DNA of 64,000 nucleotides, taken from contig NZ_JACAOY010000012.1 in NCBI RefSeq assembly GCF_013385985.1, positions 474,064 through 538,063 on the forward strand, given 5' to 3'. The stretch comes from Pseudomonas sp. B6002 (lineage in GTDB: Bacteria > Pseudomonadota > Gammaproteobacteria > Pseudomonadales > Pseudomonadaceae). The position numbers were made by a program, and so were the translations under genes. Below, piece by piece: positions 59,349 to 64,000 of this stretch. Each line of letters starts with the position of its first letter. Positions within the stretch are counted from its first letter, which is position 1. Below the pieces are notes generated by a model that searched no databases, was not told the DNA's origin, and saw only the letters and a list, made by a program, of their open reading frames with translations.

Positions 59349-60905
59349 ATGAGAATACCGCCTGGATCCGCCGGATTCGTTATGCCGTTCGTCCGCCCTT
59401 CGAGACCACAGCACTTCTTCCAACCCTTCAATTTGCCCATGATTTTTCGCCCGTTTATACAACCCTTCATCAGCCATCCATTCCTGAGGCCTTTCATCCA
59501 ACCCCTTTTTCGCCCAATGCTCAGTCCAGATCACCAGCCCCTGACACGTGATTACGCCGACCACGCCCTAAATTTGGATAAGCCTACGGAACGCACCCGG
59601 GATGGGCAGGACCCGACCCGGCGCCCGGACGACCCTTATGTCTCCAAGGTAAACAAGCGCGCCTTCAACGAACAACAACGCGTCACACAACTCATCCGGG
59701 GTATCCCAAAATGGCAAGATCGAAATAAAAACAACGTCACTGAAATTGCCTATTCATTCAATAACGTCGGATTCAACGAAACACAGAAACGCGAGGCACG
59801 GCGTTCGATAGAGTCCTGGAGCGACGTGGCCAACCTGGCATTCACCGAAAATGGAGGCGCAGCCGAAGGCCGGCTGACATTTGGCATCTCGCCTTTTATC
59901 CCCACCGCAAACGCTACCTTCCCAACGCCCAACGGACATGGAGGTGGCGACACCGTCTATAACCCGTTCAGGGTCAGTCGCATCATCATGACCCATGAAA
60001 TAGGTCATGCCCTCGGGCTCCGTCACCCCGGCGACTATGACGGCCACGCAACCGAAAACCAGCGCGTCTATGCGCAAGACTCCACGGCCCACACGGTCAT
60101 GAGCTACTTCTATGATCGCAGCAGTGGCAAGACCCTGGGCGCCAAACCCAAGGCGCCCATGATGGATGATATCGCGGCCATCCAGAAGCATTACGGTGCC
60201 AACCATCGAACCCGCAAGGAAGACAATACCTACGGCTTCAATTCAAACACGCGAAGGGACTATTACACGTTGAAATCCGCGCAGGACCGCTTCGTCGCCT
60301 GCATATGGGACGGGGCGGGCAACGACACCCTGGACTTTTCCGGCTACCGCTCCAACCAGACCCTCAACCTTAAGGAGGGTTCGTTTTCCGACGTAGGCGG
60401 CCTGCAAGGCAACCTTTCGATTGCCAGAGGCTGCACGATCGAAAACGCCCTAGGTGGCTCCGGCCACGACGCGTTGATTGGTAATACGGCCGATAACCGG
60501 CTCACTGGCAACGGCGGTTCGGACCAACTACGCGGTGGCGACGGTGCTGATACGTTTGTCTACAACCACGCCAGCGACTCTACGCCCGATCAGCCCGACA
60601 CCTTGATGGACTTCACTACCGGCACCGACAAGATCGATATCAGCGCTGCCATGCAACAAGCCAATACGCCAGCATTGGTCTTTACCCAAACCTTCAGTGG
60701 CAAGGCCGGTGAAAGCGTTCTTGCGTATGACGAAAAAACCGGGCGCGGCAGCGTTTCCATCGACCTCTCGGGCAACGGTCGCGCCGACCTGCTGATCAAC
60801 ACCCACGGGCGGGTCAACCCCGAAGACTTCGTCCAGGCCAAGCTTCGCCCGCCATTACCGCAGAGCAGTTATCGCCTCAGAAGGCCGTGGTTACGAACAC
60901 GTTGA
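59349..60905 (+). CDS. Serralysin-type RTX metalloprotease (M10B) with Pro/Phe-rich N-terminus
   Basis: 518 residues. The zinc site HEIGHALGLRHP (216-227) and Met-turn SYF (Met251 in MSYFYDRSSG) are those of serralysins such as AprA, followed by a beta-roll region (about 365-405) with only a few GGxGxD-type repeats. The first 65 residues are unlike family members: near-repeats of RPFIQPF/HPFLRPF. The C-terminus ends in a basic tail (LRRPWLRTR) instead of the usual DxxV-type secretion end. Cys318 and Cys362 are unusual in a class normally free of cysteine. No aprDEF-type secretion or inhibitor gene is adjacent. The start is uncertain (weak RBS; later ATGs at 59382 and 59439). Confidence 0.83.
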   Translation: MRIPPGSAGFVMPFVRPSRPQHFFQPFNLPMIFRPFIQPFISHPFLRPFIQPLFRPMLSPDHQPLTRDYADHALNLDKPTERTRDGQDPTRRPDDPYVSKVNKRAFNEQQRVTQLIRGIPKWQDRNKNNVTEIAYSFNNVGFNETQKREARRSIESWSDVANLAFTENGGAAEGRLTFGISPFIPTANATFPTPNGHGGGDTVYNPFRVSRIIMTHEIGHALGLRHPGDYDGHATENQRVYAQDSTAHTVMSYFYDRSSGKTLGAKPKAPMMDDIAAIQKHYGANHRTRKEDNTYGFNSNTRRDYYTLKSAQDRFVACIWDGAGNDTLDFSGYRSNQTLNLKEGSFSDVGGLQGNLSIARGCTIENALGGSGHDALIGNTADNRLTGNGGSDQLRGGDGADTFVYNHASDSTPDQPDTLMDFTTGTDKIDISAAMQQANTPALVFTQTFSGKAGESVLAYDEKTGRGSVSIDLSGNGRADLLINTHGRVNPEDFVQAKLRPPLPQSSYRLRRPWLRTR

Positions 60906-60916
60906 TGGCCACAGGC

Positions 60917-63478
60917 TCAAAAGGCATACCGCGCCTTGAGCAACAGGCCATCCGCGTCGAACCCACTGCGGGCCTGGCGGGTGTAGCTCGCCCCAACACT
61001 GAAGGCCGATAGCTGATAGGTCAGGCCCAGGCAGGCCTCGACACTGTCACGAGCAACCGATGCCCCCGTGACAGTGAAGGTCGATCCTCCCAGTACAAAG
61101 GCAGAGGTCTGCGCCACGCGGTCGCCCATCAGGTCGTGATACGCCATCAGGGTTGCTTCCGGTTGAAGGTGGCCTGCGCTCAACGGAAAGTCGACCGCCA
61201 CGCGCAAGCCCGCCCCCAGCTCACCCACTTCATAGCGCTGGGCGCCGGTGCGCAGTGCGGCCGAGGAGCCTTTTTCACTGAACCCGTCCATGCGCACATG
61301 GGAATAACGCGCCGCGACACGAGGCTCAAGCAGCAGCGCCTGCGATACGTTGAGGCGGTAGCCACCCAACACACTGGCGGAATAGACGTCACTGCCGTAA
61401 TTGCCTTTGGCGGTGGTGCCGGCGATGTGGCGACGGCTGTCGTTGTCGTTGTGCCCGTAACCTAATGCGGCCTCGACGAACGCGTAGTCCTGCACCCAGT
61501 TGCCATACAACGACAACGCGTTGCCCTGTATCTGAGTCTTGTTGCCTTGGTCAGAGCGCACATTGGCATTCAAGTAGCTGTAGGCCACGCCCAGGGTGGT
61601 GGTGTCATTCAGCCGGCCGTCCACGCCGACTGCCATGCCGCTGGTGTTGGCAGAATAACCGTCGACGCCCTGGCGCTGGTCCTGGTCCAGGTTGTTGCTC
61701 AGGCCTTGCACCCACACGCCTGTCGCCTCGCGGCTAAACCGTTGTGCCGTCAAACGGTTGGAGATCACGCCGTTGACGGCTGCCTGCCCGGACAACGAAA
61801 CGTCCAGCGCACCCCGGCTCACCTCGGGCTTGAGCTGCTCACCCAGTTGCGCCAGTTGCTGCGCGCTGGCATTGGCTGATGCCTGGAACACCGGGTCGTC
61901 CTGACCCAACCGTGCGAGCACACTGTTTTTCAGTTCATTGACGGCGCTGATGGCGGCGCGGCTGGCACCGGCACGTGTCAGCTCGTCGTCGACTTGCGGG
62001 TTGCTTTTGACCGCTACCAGCGCCTTGACCGTCTGTGCATCCGTCGAATAGCTCAACACGTCCAAAAGTGCCGAATGACTCACCACCATCAGGTTATTGT
62101 CCACCACGCTGGTGGCTTGCAGCAGGGTGTACTCCGTACCACTGGACACTGCGTTGAAGTCACCGGGCTTGGCGCTCACGGTCAACCTGGAGTCAGGGGC
62201 GAAACTCGCCACGCCGTTCACGCTCAGGTAAGGCGATGTGGGTACGACGCCGCTGCCCAGACGCATATCAACCCCCGCGCCAGAGCCGACGGTGAGGCCG
62301 CCATTCACGGTGGTGCCAGGGGCCGACAGGTTGAGCGAGCCTGCGCTGATCGATACCGGCCCGTCTAGGCGGCTGCCAAAAAAGTCGGCGTTGCCCGTGA
62401 CATTCACGGCTGAGACGTTGCGCACGTCCCCCACAATGCTGCCGCCGCTCCAGTTCAACGTCACCAGGTGCGCCCCATCAATGGCAACGCCCGAGGCGCT
62501 GCGAATTTCACCGGCCTGCTGGTTGATTTCAAAAGGCGAAGTCTGGTCGACCGCGTCAACTTGAATGGCCGTGCCACCCGCATTGATGGTGCCGCGGTTG
62601 ATGATGCCCCGGGCACCTGATGCCAAATGGGTGGTGAAGGTCGCGCCGCGCAGGCTGAAGGCTGTGGCATTGCTGCCCTTGGCTTCGACGGTGCCGGTGT
62701 TGAGCAAATAATCGAAATTGCCCTCGTAAATTTTGATGCCGAAGGCCTGGTCACCCTTGGCGGATATCAGCCCACTGTTCTCCACCCTCAAGTCACTGGT
62801 CGGGGCCTCGAAATCAAGGGCAACCGCTTCCTCACCGGTGACACGGATCGTGCCCGAATTGAGGAGCTTGCCGCCGATTTTCACCACCAGGTTGTTGTGC
62901 CGATCAATGACCAGTCCCGTCCCATCGTGGGCAGTAACATCGATCAACCCGGTATTCGACACGTCACCGTCGATGCTGGTGCCGTTGAGGTACAGGCCCT
63001 CCCCTTCACCAAAAGATACGCCCGACGCGTCGATGATGATGTTGCCGGAGTTGATGACACTGCCACCGATGGTCGTGGCGCCGATCTCAAACCCTTCGGC
63101 GCTGGGCAACCCGGTCATGCGTATCGTGCCGGCCTGGATCACATCTCCGGAAATCGTGCCACCTGCGGGCATGCCACCGCTGGTGAAGGCGCCGTCGATG
63201 GCCATCCCGCCCACTGAACGAGCGGTGCCGTCCATGGAAACAGTGGCGCGGTTGATCAACGAGCCGTTGATCGTGGTGTCGCTGATACTCACCCCATAAG
63301 TGAGGTTCTGCGTAGCCGTCACCGAACGGGTGCCGGCCAGGGTCAACGATGAGTTGAGGGTCTGGTTGGCCCAAGTGTTCTGACCGCTGCCAATGTCGGT
63401 ATCAGCGGCATTTGCGGGTGCGACGGCCGCCCCCACCATGATTGCCAATACGGTCTTGTGAATTCCCTTGTACTGCAT
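60917..63478 (-). CDS. Autotransporter (type Va) with beta-helix passenger
   Basis: 853 residues from the ATG at 63478 (GGAG six bases upstream; an ATG four codons earlier is possible). Signal peptide MQYKGIHKTVLAIMVGAAVAPANA. The passenger of about 550 residues has repeating short strands with N-x-G-x-I/V patterns (INRATVSMDG, NSGNIIIDASG, NTGLIDVTAHDG, NSGTIRVTG, NRGTINAGG), a right-handed beta-helix. The C-terminal barrel of about 280 residues (ATGVWVQGLSNNLDQDQ... to a terminal aromatic in ARYAF) inserts into the outer membrane. No RGD or protease triad is evident, so the role is unknown (adhesion likely). Convergent with the protease gene, 11 bases apart. Confidence 0.88.
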   Translation of the reverse strand: MQYKGIHKTVLAIMVGAAVAPANAADTDIGSGQNTWANQTLNSSLTLAGTRSVTATQNLTYGVSISDTTINGSLINRATVSMDGTARSVGGMAIDGAFTSGGMPAGGTISGDVIQAGTIRMTGLPSAEGFEIGATTIGGSVINSGNIIIDASGVSFGEGEGLYLNGTSIDGDVSNTGLIDVTAHDGTGLVIDRHNNLVVKIGGKLLNSGTIRVTGEEAVALDFEAPTSDLRVENSGLISAKGDQAFGIKIYEGNFDYLLNTGTVEAKGSNATAFSLRGATFTTHLASGARGIINRGTINAGGTAIQVDAVDQTSPFEINQQAGEIRSASGVAIDGAHLVTLNWSGGSIVGDVRNVSAVNVTGNADFFGSRLDGPVSISAGSLNLSAPGTTVNGGLTVGSGAGVDMRLGSGVVPTSPYLSVNGVASFAPDSRLTVSAKPGDFNAVSSGTEYTLLQATSVVDNNLMVVSHSALLDVLSYSTDAQTVKALVAVKSNPQVDDELTRAGASRAAISAVNELKNSVLARLGQDDPVFQASANASAQQLAQLGEQLKPEVSRGALDVSLSGQAAVNGVISNRLTAQRFSREATGVWVQGLSNNLDQDQRQGVDGYSANTSGMAVGVDGRLNDTTTLGVAYSYLNANVRSDQGNKTQIQGNALSLYGNWVQDYAFVEAALGYGHNDNDSRRHIAGTTAKGNYGSDVYSASVLGGYRLNVSQALLLEPRVAARYSHVRMDGFSEKGSSAALRTGAQRYEVGELGAGLRVAVDFPLSAGHLQPEATLMAYHDLMGDRVAQTSAFVLGGSTFTVTGASVARDSVEACLGLTYQLSAFSVGASYTRQARSGFDADGLLLKARYAF

Positions 63479-63554
63479 CTGTAGCTCCATGGACGACAGC
63501 CCGCCTCGCCATCAAGAATGGCGGGGGCAGGCTTGGCAATAGGGTAAAAAGGGC

Positions 63555-64000
63555 TTAACGGCAGGGACGGTCGGTGGCTGGCATCGCGTCCAGCATCTTC
63601 GGCATGGCTTGCTTCTGCGCGTGCAACTCATACACAAAAAACGGGCAACGTACGCCCCGCTTTCCGTTGATATCGCCGCCGTAGACCATCCCGATATAGG
63701 CCTCGTACTGCTTGCCCTTTTCAAAGGTGAACACCGCCGAGAGGGCCGGGCATTTGCTGTAGGTGCTGCCGTAGCTGCCCACCACCAGCTCGTCACGGGA
63801 CAGCAGGAACGGCCTGCCCGCTGGCACTGGGTACTCAGCAACGATCTCGCTGTACGAGCCCTCAGCCATGCTGATCATGCCCAGGTACTCGGCCATTTTT
63901 GGCAGTGCGCGCGGCGGCATGCCCAATACCGGAGGCACCAGGGGCGACTGCGGGTAGTTGATGCTCGGCTTGTCACCGTCATAAAAGCGCCCCGCCTTCG
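63555..64000 (-). CDS. Hypothetical protein, C-terminal part (runs off the window)
   Basis: The frame is open to the window edge and reads KAGRFYDGDKPSINYPQSPL, then continues to ...ATDRPCR. The visible 148 residues contain strand-like segments (RPFLLSRDELVVGSYGS, KGKQYEAYIGMVYGGDINGKRG) and three cysteines. I do not recognise a family. It is on the same strand as, and upstream of, the autotransporter gene with a 76-base gap, so the two may be co-transcribed. Confidence 0.6.
   Translation of the reverse strand, partial: KAGRFYDGDKPSINYPQSPLVPPVLGMPPRALPKMAEYLGMISMAEGSYSEIVAEYPVPAGRPFLLSRDELVVGSYGSTYSKCPALSAVFTFEKGKQYEAYIGMVYGGDINGKRGVRCPFFVYELHAQKQAMPKMLDAMPATDRPCR

Overview
The window (64 kb, GC-rich) looks like chromosome of a Pseudomonas of the P. 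fluorescens group. The reasons are the gene content (tcyJLN, sfnB/monooxygenase genes, metNIQ, oscA-sbp-cysTWA, a TriABC-type pump, gabDT), the proteobacterial ribosome-binding sites, and about a dozen copies of the paired REP elements (GGCTTGCC cores) typical of this group. No prophage, insertion sequence or CRISPR array was seen.

Left part (1-25.2 kb): a sulfur-scavenging neighbourhood. It holds a cystine-type ABC importer (tcyJ end, tcyL, tcyN), a short leader ORF coupled to two tandem SfnB-type flavin oxidoreductases and a DszA-type FMN monooxygenase, a metQ-metN-metI importer, a second polar amino acid ABC importer, a second MetQ, an unusual SfnR-like AAA+ regulator and a small hydrolase. 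Set among these are a methyltransferase, a GH129/GH101-like secreted enzyme, a two-adaptor RND pump (triABC-like) and a RecF/OLD-like ATPase.

Middle part (25.4-51.3 kb): an AT-richer large toxin gene with a C-terminal glycosyltransferase, tonB-exbB-exbD, LysR/deaminase/MFS genes, two unrelated fatty-acid desaturases with regulators between them, the sulfate importer operon oscA-sbp-cysT-cysW-cysA, three signalling proteins (GGDEF-EAL, PAS-GGDEF, REC-HDOD) and gabD/gabT.

Right part (51.5-64 kb): the most distinctive locus is an eight-gene minus-strand cluster, 51533-55627. It has four RebB-family R-body structural proteins (two almost identical), a coiled-coil protein, a protein resembling permuted NlpC/P60 (YiiX-like) cysteine peptidases, a dedicated sigma factor and a Crp-family regulator. 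A tRNA-Arg(CCG) gene flanks it. Beyond that lie an ECF sigma / anti-sigma / von Willebrand lipoprotein operon, a serralysin-type RTX metalloprotease with an odd Pro/Phe-rich N-terminus, an autotransporter, and a hypothetical gene cut by the window edge. The accessory genes (R-body, toxin, protease, autotransporter, TonB) suggest a bacterium that meets eukaryotic hosts or predators; this is inference.
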